The notes under the pieces were generated by a model. It did no database searches. It saw only the letters and a program-made list of their open reading frames with translations, and was not told where the DNA came from. A program made the translations under genes and the position numbers. From Corynebacterium epidermidicanis (GTDB taxonomy: Bacteria > Actinomycetota > Actinomycetes > Mycobacteriales > Mycobacteriaceae): 64,000 nucleotides of DNA. The stretch is taken from contig NZ_CP011541.1 in NCBI RefSeq assembly GCF_001021025.1, positions 372,001 to 436,000 of the forward strand, in the 5' to 3' direction. This document shows, in pieces, positions 29,857 to 38,626 of the stretch (position 1 is its first letter; each line of letters starts with the position of its first letter).

Positions 29857-31551
29857 TTAGCCCTTCGTTTGGTTAGCGACGTCTGTGACAGCCGAGGTTG
29901 CGCGTGCGCGGAGCTCTTGGGCGTCCGTGCCTGACGTAAATTGCTGTGTCACCTGATCAAAGCGGGCACGTTCCGCAGCGAAGAGGACGCTAATGCGCTC
30001 GTCTAGGTCTCGGCGGGCACGGGTGGCCATGCGGCGAACGGCGTCCTCGCCGAAGATTGTTTCCAGCATTTTTTGGCCAACTACTGCGGAGCCACCAGCA
30101 ATGGCAACCTCTCCGCCTGTTAGCCCCGCGGTGGACGCAAAAACCACCAGCATCAAGGCCACGGTCACCACGTTGAACCCCAAAGACATCAGTCTGGCCT
30201 GTTTACGCTTGTCCGCAGCGTTGTTTTCGATGGTGTGCATCAACTCGGCTTGCCACTCGCGGACCAGTTGTGCGGCAGCTTCGGAGATTTCCGGGCTGGC
30301 GGCTGCCAAGTCTGGGCTCAGCGTTGCCCTTAAGTCGGGGGCCATCGAGCCGAGATGGGACCAGGACCGTGCCGCCGCGGTTTGGGCGGAATCGACCACA
30401 ACGGCGTGCAAACCAGTCTCGATTTCGGCTTTGACCTCTCGCACTGGGGCCGGCTTGCCGGTGAAGAAACTACCGACGCGATCGATCGCCGTGGAATACC
30501 ACTTCTCGACCGTTCGAAAGGCATCGGAGGTACCTACAAAATCCTGCCAGCGTTGCAGCACTTCGTTGCGCAAGAGATTTCCATCGCTCGTAGCAGCGAT
30601 GACCTGCTCGCGAGCCCGGTCATAGTTCGCGTCGAACGCGGTGGACAGCTGCAGCCCAAACTCTTCCTCGCCTTCGCGGACGTCCGCGAGGGCGTTCACC
30701 CGGGTCTGCACGCTACCGAGCGCTCCGAGCACGGTCTTGGCAGCCATAGCGCGCCGGGCTGCGGAATCCGCAGCCAATGCCGCCAGGTGTTCGCGGATGG
30801 GGAGGACGAGGTCTTGGGGCAGTTGGCCGTCGATATGCCCGGCGTCTGGCACAGTGAAAAGGTTGACGTCAGTGAGACCCGCCTCTCGCATCATGCGGCG
30901 TAAGTCCTCGGGCACGGTGGTCATCGCATCCGTATCGACGCGGTTCAAGATGACCACAACTTCGATGTCCCGGCTGGCTGCGTCGTTGAGGAAATTCCAC
31001 ACCAATTGATCGGCGTAGCGCGCCGGGGTGGTGACGAACACCCAGAGGTCAGCTGCCGCAAGGAGCTGCGAGGCTAGGGCCCGGTTGCGGTCGTCGATGG
31101 AGTCGAAGTCGGGGGCGTCGAGAAGTGCGAGCCCAGGTGGGAGTGCGTCGCAGGCGACTGTGCGTAGGGATGTCGCTTGCGGGTTAGCGCCAGCTTCGCC
31201 TTGTTCGCGGGCAAGGCCAGGTAGCACCCGATCCGAGTTGAACCAGGCGGAATCCTCGGGATGAGCCACCAACACCGGTTGTCGGGTGGTGGGGCGGATG
31301 ACGCCCGGCTGGGTCACTTTTTGGCCGACTATTGCATTGACCAGGGTGGATTTACCACTGCCCGTAGATCCGCCGACGACGGCCAGCAGCGGCGCGTCGA
31401 TATTTTCGAGGCGGGGGAGGATGTAATCCTCCAGCTGGGAAGCCAGTGCTAGTGCCTCCGCGCGGGCGTTGTCGTGCGCTGCAAAGGTCGCATTGTCTAG
31501 GGCCACGCGCAGGGCGTGCACGGATGCTAAGGAAGAAGTCACGAACTCCAT
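29857..31551 (-). CDS. Dynamin-type GTPase
   Basis: A 564-residue GTPase with P-loop GGSTGSGKS at 60-68, the DAPDFDSID G3 region and NRVD as G4. Helical segments follow, and a hydrophobic stretch at about 450-490 (VALMLVVFASTAGLTGGE and next residues) could insert in the membrane. It is partly similar to its downstream neighbour in arrangement but not a close copy. Paired large GTPases in bacteria often form heteromeric membrane-remodelling machines; that role is inferred here. Confidence 0.8.
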   Translation of the reverse strand: MEFVTSSLASVHALRVALDNATFAAHDNARAEALALASQLEDYILPRLENIDAPLLAVVGGSTGSGKSTLVNAIVGQKVTQPGVIRPTTRQPVLVAHPEDSAWFNSDRVLPGLAREQGEAGANPQATSLRTVACDALPPGLALLDAPDFDSIDDRNRALASQLLAAADLWVFVTTPARYADQLVWNFLNDAASRDIEVVVILNRVDTDAMTTVPEDLRRMMREAGLTDVNLFTVPDAGHIDGQLPQDLVLPIREHLAALAADSAARRAMAAKTVLGALGSVQTRVNALADVREGEEEFGLQLSTAFDANYDRAREQVIAATSDGNLLRNEVLQRWQDFVGTSDAFRTVEKWYSTAIDRVGSFFTGKPAPVREVKAEIETGLHAVVVDSAQTAAARSWSHLGSMAPDLRATLSPDLAAASPEISEAAAQLVREWQAELMHTIENNAADKRKQARLMSLGFNVVTVALMLVVFASTAGLTGGEVAIAGGSAVVGQKMLETIFGEDAVRRMATRARRDLDERISVLFAAERARFDQVTQQFTSGTDAQELRARATSAVTDVANQTKG

Positions 31552-31596
31552 TGTTGCAGCTATCGCGATCGACCGAGGGATCTATGATGAATTCCT

Positions 31597-32247
31597 ATGA
31601 AGGATCCCACGCGTATTCCGCAGCTCACCGCAGAAATCGAACGCCTGTGGAGTGCGTTGCCCAATCATTGCCTTGGGGATCTCATTGGGCTCATCGGGTA
31701 CGAGCACCTTGGTGAAGAGGAGCTCCCAGCCAGACTCACCGAACTGCGCCGACAGTTCCCTGCCCGGGTGTCTGAATGCGAAGGCCCATGCGTGGTACGA
31801 ACCGACTCGCATGACATCGCCATCCACGGCTCCACCGCGATCCTCCGGGAAGTCGGCCCCCGCCCCGGCCGTCCAAGTATTTGGGAGCTGTCCGAAGTTG
31901 GCGCGGCTCAGGTCTCCTGGCCGTTGCGCCTTATCGACGCCACCGGCTCCGCTCACACCTATGGCATTGTTCGCTCGATCACCCCTCTCAACCCGGAAGT
32001 GCCGACGAAACTTGACACGGCCGACCGGGGATTTCGGATCTTTGTCGCAGAGCTTTCCGACGGCACGCGCCTATTGATCAGCAAGAAACTATTTGCCTAC
32101 GTGCAACAACGCCGGGAGCTTGATGTTAAGGAGTGGTCTTGGCGCAAGCTGGAGGGCCTGACACGCGGCCAGCAATTGCGCATGATCACCACCGGAGGCG
32201 AAGTGGAGGAACTGGGGACGGTGGACCGAGTGTGGGTCGTTGGCTAG
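31597..32247 (+). CDS. Hypothetical protein
   Basis: A 216-residue protein that I do not recognise. It has no signal peptide or membrane helix. The first 60 residues look helical (IPQLTAEIERLWSAL). The middle and C-terminal parts look beta-rich (FVAELSDGTRLLISKKLF). It is transcribed away from the GTPase pair with 45 bases between start codons, so the two may share a control region. Codon use is similar to the neighbours. Confidence 0.7.
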   Translation: MKDPTRIPQLTAEIERLWSALPNHCLGDLIGLIGYEHLGEEELPARLTELRRQFPARVSECEGPCVVRTDSHDIAIHGSTAILREVGPRPGRPSIWELSEVGAAQVSWPLRLIDATGSAHTYGIVRSITPLNPEVPTKLDTADRGFRIFVAELSDGTRLLISKKLFAYVQQRRELDVKEWSWRKLEGLTRGQQLRMITTGGEVEELGTVDRVWVVG

Positions 32248-32286
32248 CTGGTGCTCGCGCGCCGCGCCGCACTGATGAACCACCAG

Positions 32287-33024
32287 TTACTCAGGGCCAT
32301 GGTCCGGCTCAAGCATTGGGGCTGTCCTGGCAGCCTTGGTCTTGACGTACTGACGGTAATCGAAGTATCCCGCGACCACTGCCGACCCGATTCCGACTAG
32401 GTAAAAGACCGTCCCTACTAGAAAGCTGACAATACTCAAGAGGAAGCTGCCTCCGGAGGCTTGAGCCCACCTTTTCCCGGGGAGAGTGTCAGCCATTGTG
32501 GAGGCCACGCCTAACTGCACGATCGCTGCCATGAGCCCGAGAAACTCGGGCCCCCACATGTACCACCCTTCCAAATCCCATTGACTCACCCGGCTAAGAG
32601 TCCACATATTTAGGGCGAATAGAGCAACTTGGATGACGGCGAAAATCGGCGCCCAGGAGTAAGTCAACGACTTTGGGAGCCGGTCCATAACCGCAGCGAG
32701 CAGCAAACACGCGCAAAAGATTGGTATTCCCACCATGGCTAGCAGTCCGGTGACATTAATGACTGGGTCTCCGGGGCCTGCAGTAAACCCCACGAATACC
32801 CAGCTGGCGGCACCTACCACGGTGATGAGAGCGCCAGTAACAACTGGCCAGCGCAGAGTAGCTTTGACTGGTAGCCGGATTTCGTTGATGGCCAGCGCCA
32901 AGGACACGATGGCAACGATGCCCCAGAGGACCACCATGCGGGTTTTCCACGGCAAGGGAAAAGATGCCGTTAGGGAGCACAGTAGGGCGACACAAGCGCA
33001 TGCATAACTGATATTCCGGCTCAT
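32287..33024 (-). CDS. Hypothetical multi-pass membrane protein
   Basis: A 245-residue protein with about seven hydrophobic helices (for example 5-22, 29-46, 55-76, 85-106, 115-135, 155-175 and 195-215) and a short charged tail. I place the start at the ATG at 33024 (MSRNISYACAC), because the 40 residues upstream of it are polar and unlike a membrane protein N-terminus. No family is recognised. It is convergent with the preceding gene and divergent from rplN. Confidence 0.7.
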   Translation of the reverse strand: MSRNISYACACVALLCSLTASFPLPWKTRMVVLWGIVAIVSLALAINEIRLPVKATLRWPVVTGALITVVGAASWVFVGFTAGPGDPVINVTGLLAMVGIPIFCACLLLAAVMDRLPKSLTYSWAPIFAVIQVALFALNMWTLSRVSQWDLEGWYMWGPEFLGLMAAIVQLGVASTMADTLPGKRWAQASGGSFLLSIVSFLVGTVFYLVGIGSAVVAGYFDYRQYVKTKAARTAPMLEPDHGPE

Positions 33025-33085
33025 GTCCTCAAGCCTAGGGGAGTGGGGCAGGGTGGCGTCGGAAAAGCGGGTCCGGCCAGGTATT

Positions 33086-33113
33086 TTGTTGCTGGTCGGG
33101 GGCGTGTTATTCT
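33086..33113 (+). promoter_or_regulatory. Candidate rplN promoter
   Basis: TTGTTG at 33086 and TATTCT at 33108 with a 16-base spacer, about 100 bases before rplN. A promoter is needed here because the S10 operon ends 6.5 kb upstream. Confidence 0.5.
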
Positions 33114-33214
33114 TTACCGGTTGTCTATGAGTTTTCATGGGCACGTTTGACCGCGTGCGCTCGGGACGGAAATCCGGCGCACATTTTACGATTCAACCAG
33201 GTCAGGAGACCCAA

Positions 33215-33583
33215 GTGATTCAGCAAGAATCGCGTCTGAAGGTTGCCGACAACACCGGTGCACGTGAAATCCTGTGCATCCGCGTTCTCGGTGGCTCTAC
33301 TCGACGCTTTGCTGGCATTGGCGACGTCATCGTCGCTACTGTCAAGGAAGCTACCCCAGGTGGCAATGTTAAGAAGGGTGACATCGTTAAGGCTGTCATC
33401 GTTCGCGCTAAGAAGGAAACCCGTCGTGCAGACGGTTCCTACATCGCTTTTGATGAGAACGCTGCCGTTATCATCAAGAACGACAACGAACCACGTGGCA
33501 CCCGTATTTTCGGCCCAGTTGCCCGTGAGCTTCGTGACAAGAAGTTCATGAAGATCGTTTCTCTCGCACCGGAGGTGATCTAA
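33215..33583 (+). CDS. rplN: 50S ribosomal protein L14
   Basis: A 122-residue L14, at the subunit interface. I chose the GTG at 33215 ([16 protein letters not shown]), which has GTCAGGAG upstream and is the family N-terminus. The longer open frame upstream has no support. [17 protein letters not shown] and FGPVARELR are typical. Confidence 0.98.
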   Translation: MIQQESRLKVADNTGAREILCIRVLGGSTRRFAGIGDVIVATVKEATPGGNVKKGDIVKAVIVRAKKETRRADGSYIAFDENAAVIIKNDNEPRGTRIFGPVARELRDKKFMKIVSLAPEVI

Positions 33584-33586
33584 CTT

Positions 33587-33901
33587 ATGAAGATTCATAA
33601 GGGCGATACTGTTCTCGTCATCTCCGGCCCAGACAAGGGCGCTAAGGGCAAGGTCATCCAGGCTTTCCCTAAGACCAACAAGGTCATCGTTGAGGGTGTG
33701 CACCGCATCAAGAAGCACGTCGCTAACTCTGCTCCAGAGCGCGGCGCTGAGTCCGGCGGAATCGTTACCCAGGAAGCTCCGATCCACGTTTCTAACGTTA
33801 TGGTTTTGGATTCCGACGGCAACCCGACCCGCGTTGGCTACCGCGTAGACGAGAACGGCAAGCGTGTCCGTATTTCTCGTAAGAACGGGAAGGACATCTA
33901 A
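33587..33901 (+). CDS. rplX: 50S ribosomal protein L24
   Basis: A 104-residue L24, an assembly initiator. KOW motif at the N-terminus ([21 protein letters not shown]), then EGVHRIKKH and the [16 protein letters not shown] segment. rplE starts one base after its stop codon. Confidence 0.98.
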   Translation: MKIHKGDTVLVISGPDKGAKGKVIQAFPKTNKVIVEGVHRIKKHVANSAPERGAESGGIVTQEAPIHVSNVMVLDSDGNPTRVGYRVDENGKRVRISRKNGKDI

Positions 33902-33902
33902 A

Positions 33903-34475
33903 ATGAGCGAAAACTACACCCCACGTCTCAAGACGCGTTACCGCGAAGAGATCCGCACCAAGCTTAACGACGAGTTCTCCTACGACAACGTTATGCAGAT
34001 CCCAGGCTTGACCAAGATCGTGGTCAACATGGGCGTCGGCGACGCTGCTCGTGACTCCAAGCTGATCAACGGCGCACTCGAAGACCTCACCCTGATCACC
34101 GGTCAGAAGCCAGAGCTTCGTCGTGCGAAGAAGTCCATCGCAAACTTCAAGCTCCGTGAAGGCATGCCGATCGGCGCTCGCGTTACCCTGCGTGGCGACC
34201 GCATGTGGGAATTCCTTGACCGTCTCCTGACTGTCGCCCTCCCACGTATTCGTGACTTCCGCGGCCTGTCTGACCAGCAGTTCGACGGACACGGCAACTA
34301 CACCTTCGGCCTGACCGAGCAGACCATGTTCTACGAAATCGATGTCGACAAGGTCGATCGTCCTCGTGGTATGGACATCACCCTGGTCACCACGGCTACC
34401 AACAATGAGGAAGGCCGCGCGCTGCTGCGCGAGCTGGGCTTCCCATTCAAGAAGGCTGGCGACTCCGAGCAGTAA
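33903..34475 (+). CDS. rplE: 50S ribosomal protein L5
   Basis: A 190-residue L5, which binds 5S rRNA and contacts P-site tRNA. ATG at 33903 ([10 protein letters not shown]). Landmarks are [34 protein letters not shown] and [10 protein letters not shown] terminator follows at once: the next spc genes are 9 kb away, and no rpsN lies between L5 and S8. Confidence 0.98.
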   Translation: MSENYTPRLKTRYREEIRTKLNDEFSYDNVMQIPGLTKIVVNMGVGDAARDSKLINGALEDLTLITGQKPELRRAKKSIANFKLREGMPIGARVTLRGDRMWEFLDRLLTVALPRIRDFRGLSDQQFDGHGNYTFGLTEQTMFYEIDVDKVDRPRGMDITLVTTATNNEEGRALLRELGFPFKKAGDSEQ

Positions 34476-34494
34476 ATCGCTCTTGCTATTGTGA

Positions 34495-34525
34495 AACCCG
34501 TCACCCCGCTGGGGTGGCGGGTTTT
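34495..34525 (+). terminator. rplNXE terminator
   Basis: AACCCGTCACCCC pairs over 13 bp with GGGGTGGCGGGTT (one G-U), followed by TT. It is the upstream joint of the second insertion region. Confidence 0.9.
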
Positions 34526-34557
34526 GCTTGTGTCTAAGGGTGCTGGCTTGGTGGCTA

Positions 34558-34590
34558 GGTTTCGGTGGTGTCGCGGCAGGTTAGTGGGGC
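34558..34590 (+). repeat. 33-bp direct repeat, copy 1
   Basis: Begins GGTTTCGGTGGTGTCGCGGC. It matches 34832-34864 at 32 of 33 bases. It precedes palindromic element A by 44 bases. Confidence 0.9.
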
Positions 34591-34634
34591 AGGTCGGCGT
34601 GTCGCCGGCCGTGCGGGTTTGCTGCATAAGTGCT

Positions 34635-34730
34635 ATGTCGTCGCTTCGGCGTAGTCCGACTACGTAGAGCAGCGTTTTTTAATGAATATAATCCCATAGC
34701 GGTAGTCCGACTACACCGAAGTGACGACAT
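34635..34730. repeat. Palindromic element A
   Basis: A left arm (34635-34663) and right arm (34702-34730) pair over 29 bases with three mismatches. Each arm ends inward with GTAGTCCGACTAC, itself nearly self-complementary. The centre contains TTTTTT and an A/T-rich loop. Similar in plan to elements at 34894 and 60902. Confidence 0.85.
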
Positions 34731-34831
34731 CGAGCGGGTTTCGGCTGCCAGACAACAGTAAATACTGGCTTCAGGCCCACAACACTGCGGAAAACACGCA
34801 TCAGAGACACACTTTTCTATACTTAACCCTT

Positions 34832-34864
34832 GGTTTCGGGGGTGTCGCGGCAGGTTAGTGGGGC
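34832..34864 (+). repeat. 33-bp direct repeat, copy 2
   Basis: Second copy of the 33-bp repeat, 29 bases before palindromic element B. Confidence 0.9.
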
Positions 34865-34893
34865 TGGTTTATTTGGAGCTAGTTTATTTCGGG

Positions 34894-35015
34894 CTGCACA
34901 CCGGCTAGGTCGTACTTCCGTAGTAGTACTCCTACGCAGCAGCTTAGATTTCGGCGATTTTTCGATCTTCTAGGTAGTCGCACTACCTTGGGGGTACTGA
35001 CTAGCACATGTGAAG
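34894..35015. repeat. Palindromic element B
   Basis: Arms 34894-34935 and 34974-35015 pair imperfectly (27 of 42). The right end GGTACTGACTAGCAC is shared with element C at 60902-61025. The centre has GATTTTTCGATC. Confidence 0.75.
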
Positions 35016-35131
35016 TCATCCTGTCCCTGCGAGTCCGGCGCTCGCGCACACACTTGCATCCGATAGCGTGGGTTTCATCAAGAGGCGTTGCAGAGCTTTG
35101 GTGCTGAAACTCCGTAAGAAATGCTGGTGCA

Positions 35132-35863
35132 ATGCCAACAATGTCCTGGAAGACTAGAGGGAAAGGGAGCACCTTGTTTGGTTTGCTGCTGGTCTCAGTG
35201 ATCCCGTGCCTGCAATTGGTGCTCGTCAGCGTGGCGATGCGTCGTCGCCCCAAACATACAGTGCGCCTCTTTCCAGACGATGATATTGAGGCCATCGCCT
35301 CGCTCGCCGGCGACGCGAAGCGTTTGGTGCTCGCGGATGTTGTGTACTTTGTGGATCAGGGATTCGTTCGGCCCAGTGGTGACATGCTGTACGTAACCCG
35401 TCTTAGGCCCAAGAGCGCTACTTCTTTGCAACGCTCCATTCTGGGCGCATTAAGTCGAGGCAGTCTTGATCTCGGTGAAACTCCGGCGCGCGTGAGGCAG
35501 CAGCGGCGAGACGAGCTAATCGAACTTGACCCGATCCACCGGCGCCTAGGCCGTCTTGCAGTTGGACTTATTGGGCTCTCGGTGATCACAGGTTTCGCAG
35601 GCGCAGCGATGGCGGAACAAATCTTGTTGTTGCCGGTCAGCATTGTCAGTTCCGGGATACTCGGTCTTGTTGTGCTGCAGCGGACTCGTGGCGGAACAAG
35701 TAGCCAGGCTTTCGACGTCGATAAGCCTGCGACCTCCCGGGCCCACCTCGCTGCATTGAACGGGGAGGCTGACCCATTGGTGATGCGAGCGAGCTGGGAA
35801 TTGCTTGCGGGAGTAAGACTCGACACGTCTGAAAGTTCGACCACTGTCGAATCGTATGCGTAA
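35132..35863 (+). CDS. TIGR04222-like membrane protein
   Basis: A 243-residue protein with an N-terminal hydrophobic helix (about 14-34), a middle domain, and a second hydrophobic block at about 140-182. The segment DIEAIASLAGDAKRLVLADVVYFVDQG followed by a short GD turn is like the core of TIGR04222 membrane proteins, though it is not a strong match. A TTG at 35174 with GGGAGCACC upstream is an alternative start. A GTCGATAAGC copy lies at 35717. Function unknown. Confidence 0.6.
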   Translation: MPTMSWKTRGKGSTLFGLLLVSVIPCLQLVLVSVAMRRRPKHTVRLFPDDDIEAIASLAGDAKRLVLADVVYFVDQGFVRPSGDMLYVTRLRPKSATSLQRSILGALSRGSLDLGETPARVRQQRRDELIELDPIHRRLGRLAVGLIGLSVITGFAGAAMAEQILLLPVSIVSSGILGLVVLQRTRGGTSSQAFDVDKPATSRAHLAALNGEADPLVMRASWELLAGVRLDTSESSTTVESYA

Positions 35864-35924
35864 CAAAGGTCTCTCGCCGTGCGAGGACATCTCAGGCAGG
35901 TCACCTAGCGAATCGAGTAGCGCT

Positions 35925-36860
35925 CTAAGTTTCGACTGGGTTCGTCATCGCTGAATAAACTGAGCGCAACATTCCGATGCGGGTCTCGATGTCGGCATCT
36001 TTGGGTACTTGGATTTTGATGCCATGATAGACGGCCGCACCTGCTGTAGCCGCGCAGAATTCGGCTACTTTGTCCGGCGTCATCCAGCTTGAGGGCTCAT
36101 CCGTGCTGAGTGGTAGATGGGCATCTGCCCAGGCGGGGCCGTATTGGGTGGCCGCCGGCCCGGCACCGGAGCACATAATGCCACCCAGCAGCCCGGCTTC
36201 CTTCAGCTGTTTTACCTGCTTTGCCGGCTTGTCGACGTCGTGGGATTCCACTACGCTGCGTCCCCAATTGATCGTGATCGGGGTGTTGGTGTCGGCGCAG
36301 GCGGTGATTTCCTCATCGAGGGTGAGGAATTCCTTTTCCCCAGGTCCGACTCCATCGTATGCATCGCAGTGCTCGATGATGAGCGCGATACCGTAACTAT
36401 CTGCAACCGGGACGAGCTCAGCCAGCGATTCGCGCAAGGCATCAACGCGGGCAGTTCGGCTCGGGGCCGAATGTACCGCCACGCGGGAGATTGTCTCTTC
36501 ACCAGTTACGTCGTTGAGCTGGGCCGTATTTCTTAAGACCTGGGTGATGAAGGCTATTCCTGCGGCCCGGCCAGCCGAATCGGTGGATCCAATTCCGAAA
36601 TCTGGATTGTGCGCCAGCGTCTTCATGGTGCCGGGGATCGCGGTGACAACTCCTCCGCGAAAGCGGCCAGACAGTTGCCCAGCGAGCCGACGCCAGTCCG
36701 GATCATCCGCAGATGCGGTCCCAAGCCACGGAACTTCGATGCCGGTGACAAATCCCGATTGTGAGAGTGCGGTATAGAACTTTTCGCTTTCAGCCTGTGT
36801 CGTTGGCATCGCGGCATAGGCGCCCACGATGCATTCAGAAAACCTGGTCATACCACTCAA
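35925..36860 (-). CDS. DUF4862 TIM-barrel protein
   Basis: A 311-residue protein of the DUF4862 type, a predicted TIM barrel related to xylose-isomerase-like sugar enzymes. Recognised from VGAYAAMP, GIEVPWLG, the IIEHCDAYDG segment with possible metal ligands (Glu, His, Asp) and ITINWGRSVVE. The substrate is unknown. It is transcribed away from mmsA with a 235-base gap, so it may belong to the same catabolic island. Confidence 0.8.
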   Translation of the reverse strand: MSGMTRFSECIVGAYAAMPTTQAESEKFYTALSQSGFVTGIEVPWLGTASADDPDWRRLAGQLSGRFRGGVVTAIPGTMKTLAHNPDFGIGSTDSAGRAAGIAFITQVLRNTAQLNDVTGEETISRVAVHSAPSRTARVDALRESLAELVPVADSYGIALIIEHCDAYDGVGPGEKEFLTLDEEITACADTNTPITINWGRSVVESHDVDKPAKQVKQLKEAGLLGGIMCSGAGPAATQYGPAWADAHLPLSTDEPSSWMTPDKVAEFCAATAGAAVYHGIKIQVPKDADIETRIGMLRSVYSAMTNPVET

Positions 36861-37095
36861 GCTTAGTTAACGAGAAGTCAAAATCCCTGGTGTGTGGCCT
36901 GAAGAACAACCATCCGCAGGCGCGCTGGATCACAGACAGCGAATGCGGAATCGCTCGCGCTCAAGCGCCGGAGCTCGTTGGCGCCCGGACCCCGCAAACT
37001 CCACTGGGGGTAAACGTCATTCAACGCTCCAAATGTGACCCGGGACAAACTATGGTGTGTTCCAAGACACATTCAAGAGCGTGGAAGGAATCCCA
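36861..37095 (+). other. Divergent control region, DUF4862 gene and mmsA
   Basis: Holds promoters for both directions. A weak -10 (TATGGT at 37051) lies 45 bases before mmsA. No clear operator palindrome was found. Confidence 0.5.
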
Positions 37096-38613
37096 ATGAC
37101 CTACACAGTTCCGCATTTCGTGGGCGGCCAAAAGATCTCCGGTGGCGAGCGTACGTCGGAGGTGCTGAACCCGTCGACAGGCAAGGTGCAGGGCGCAGTT
37201 CCGCTAGCGAGCGCGCAGGAAGTTGACGAGGCAATCGCCAATGCTGCTGAGGCGCAGCTCGGCTGGGCCAAGACCAACCCGCAGAAGCGCATCCGCGTCA
37301 TCATGAAGTGGATTCAGTTGATCAACGAGAACATCGACGACATCGCCACCACTCTTTCCTTGGAGCATGGCAAGACGTTTGAGGATGCCAAGGGCGACAT
37401 CATCCGTGGTATCGACGTCCTCGAGTTCTCGCTTGGCGCACCGCACCTGCTCAAGGGTGAATACACCACCTCGGCAGGCACCGGCATTGATGTGTACTCC
37501 ATGCGTCAGCCGCTCGGCGTGGTCGCCGGTATCACCCCGTTCAACTTCCCGGCGATGATCCCGCTGTGGAAGGCTGGCCCTGCGCTGGCCTGTGGTAACG
37601 CGTTCGTGCTCAAGCCATCCGAGCGTGACCCATCGGTGCCTGTACGTCTTGCTGAGCTGTTCATCGAAGCTGGCGGACCTGCAGGTGTGTTCAACGTGGT
37701 GCATGGCGACAAGACCGCGGTGGATGCGATTCTCGACTCTGACACCATCCAGGCAGTAGGCTTCGTGGGTTCCACCCCGATCGCGCAGTACATCTACGAG
37801 CGTTGTGCGGCCACCGGTAAGCGCGCCCAGTGCTTCGGCGGCGCCAAGAACCACGCGCTGATCCTCCCCGATGCGGACATGGATCAGGTCGTAGACGCCC
37901 TCATCGGTGCAGCGTATGGCTCGGCAGGCGAGCGCTGCATGGCCATCTCTGTCGCAGTCCCAGTGGGGGAGGAGACCGCGAACGAGCTGCGCAAGAAGCT
38001 CGAAGAGCGCATTCCAGAGCTCAAGGTTGGCCACTCCCTCGATCCACAGGCTTCGTACGGTCCGGTCGTCGCAAAGTCCGCCCTGGAACGCATTCACAGC
38101 CTGATCGGTGAAGGTGAGCAGGCAGGTGCGGAGCTGGTCATCGACGGCCGTAGCGCAGGTGCTACCGATGAAGAGTTTAACGGTGAGTCGTTGAAGGACG
38201 GCTTCTTCATCGCCCCAACTCTCTTCGACCACGTCACGCCAGAGATGTCCATCTACACTGAGGAAATCTTCGGCCCAGTACTTACCATCGTGCGCGCCGA
38301 GACTTTCGAAGATGCAATCAAGCTCCCTACTGAGCATGCGTACGGCAATGGTGTCGCGATCTTCACCCGCAACGGCGGTGCAGCGCGTGAGTTCGCCGAG
38401 CGCGTCCAGGTGGGCATGGTGGGCATCAATGTGCCAATCCCAGTGCCAATCGCCTACCACACCTTCGGTGGCTGGAAGGCCTCCGGCTTTGGTGACCTCA
38501 ACCAGCACGGCCCGGATTCCTTCCGCTTCTACACCAAGACCAAGACCGTAACCTCGCGCTGGCCGTCTGGTGATGCCACCGGCGCTGACTTCGCAATGCC
38601 ACAGATGGACTAA
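37096..38613 (+). CDS. mmsA: Methylmalonate-semialdehyde dehydrogenase (CoA-acylating)
   Basis: A 505-residue aldehyde dehydrogenase that converts methylmalonate or malonate semialdehyde to propionyl- or acetyl-CoA with NAD and CoA. The catalytic Cys281 lies in AGERCMAIS. NAD-binding parts include PFNFPAMIP, FVLKPSERDPS and GFVGSTPIA. The sequence lacks the usual Glu of hydrolytic ALDHs at the expected site (FGGAKNHA), as in MmsA/IolA enzymes. ATG at 37096 has GGAAGGA upstream. mmsB follows 13 bases later, which points to valine catabolism rather than inositol. Confidence 0.93.
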   Translation: MTYTVPHFVGGQKISGGERTSEVLNPSTGKVQGAVPLASAQEVDEAIANAAEAQLGWAKTNPQKRIRVIMKWIQLINENIDDIATTLSLEHGKTFEDAKGDIIRGIDVLEFSLGAPHLLKGEYTTSAGTGIDVYSMRQPLGVVAGITPFNFPAMIPLWKAGPALACGNAFVLKPSERDPSVPVRLAELFIEAGGPAGVFNVVHGDKTAVDAILDSDTIQAVGFVGSTPIAQYIYERCAATGKRAQCFGGAKNHALILPDADMDQVVDALIGAAYGSAGERCMAISVAVPVGEETANELRKKLEERIPELKVGHSLDPQASYGPVVAKSALERIHSLIGEGEQAGAELVIDGRSAGATDEEFNGESLKDGFFIAPTLFDHVTPEMSIYTEEIFGPVLTIVRAETFEDAIKLPTEHAYGNGVAIFTRNGGAAREFAERVQVGMVGINVPIPVPIAYHTFGGWKASGFGDLNQHGPDSFRFYTKTKTVTSRWPSGDATGADFAMPQMD

Positions 38614-38626
38614 GGAGAAGACGAAC

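Larger units (their letters stand above)
34526..35131 (+). other. Gene-free region with structured repeats
   Basis: About 600 bases without a gene. It contains a 33-bp direct repeat (34558-34590 and 34832-34864, one mismatch) and two palindromic elements, listed separately. The flank GCCGGCCGTGCGGGTTTGC at 34604-34622 recurs, inverted, beside the third element near 61020-61043. Confidence 0.85.

Noticed and set aside
33137..33214. Longer N-terminus for rplN starting at 33137
   Set aside because: The extra 26 residues do not belong to L14, and the GTG at 33215 has a good ribosome site.
34635..35015. CRISPR array
   Set aside because: The repeats are palindromic elements and one pair of 33-mers, with no regular repeat-spacer pattern and no cas genes nearby.
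36861..37095. DtxR-type iron box near the divergent catabolic promoters
   Set aside because: TTAGTTAAC at 36863 has only one half-site; the second half of the palindrome is missing.
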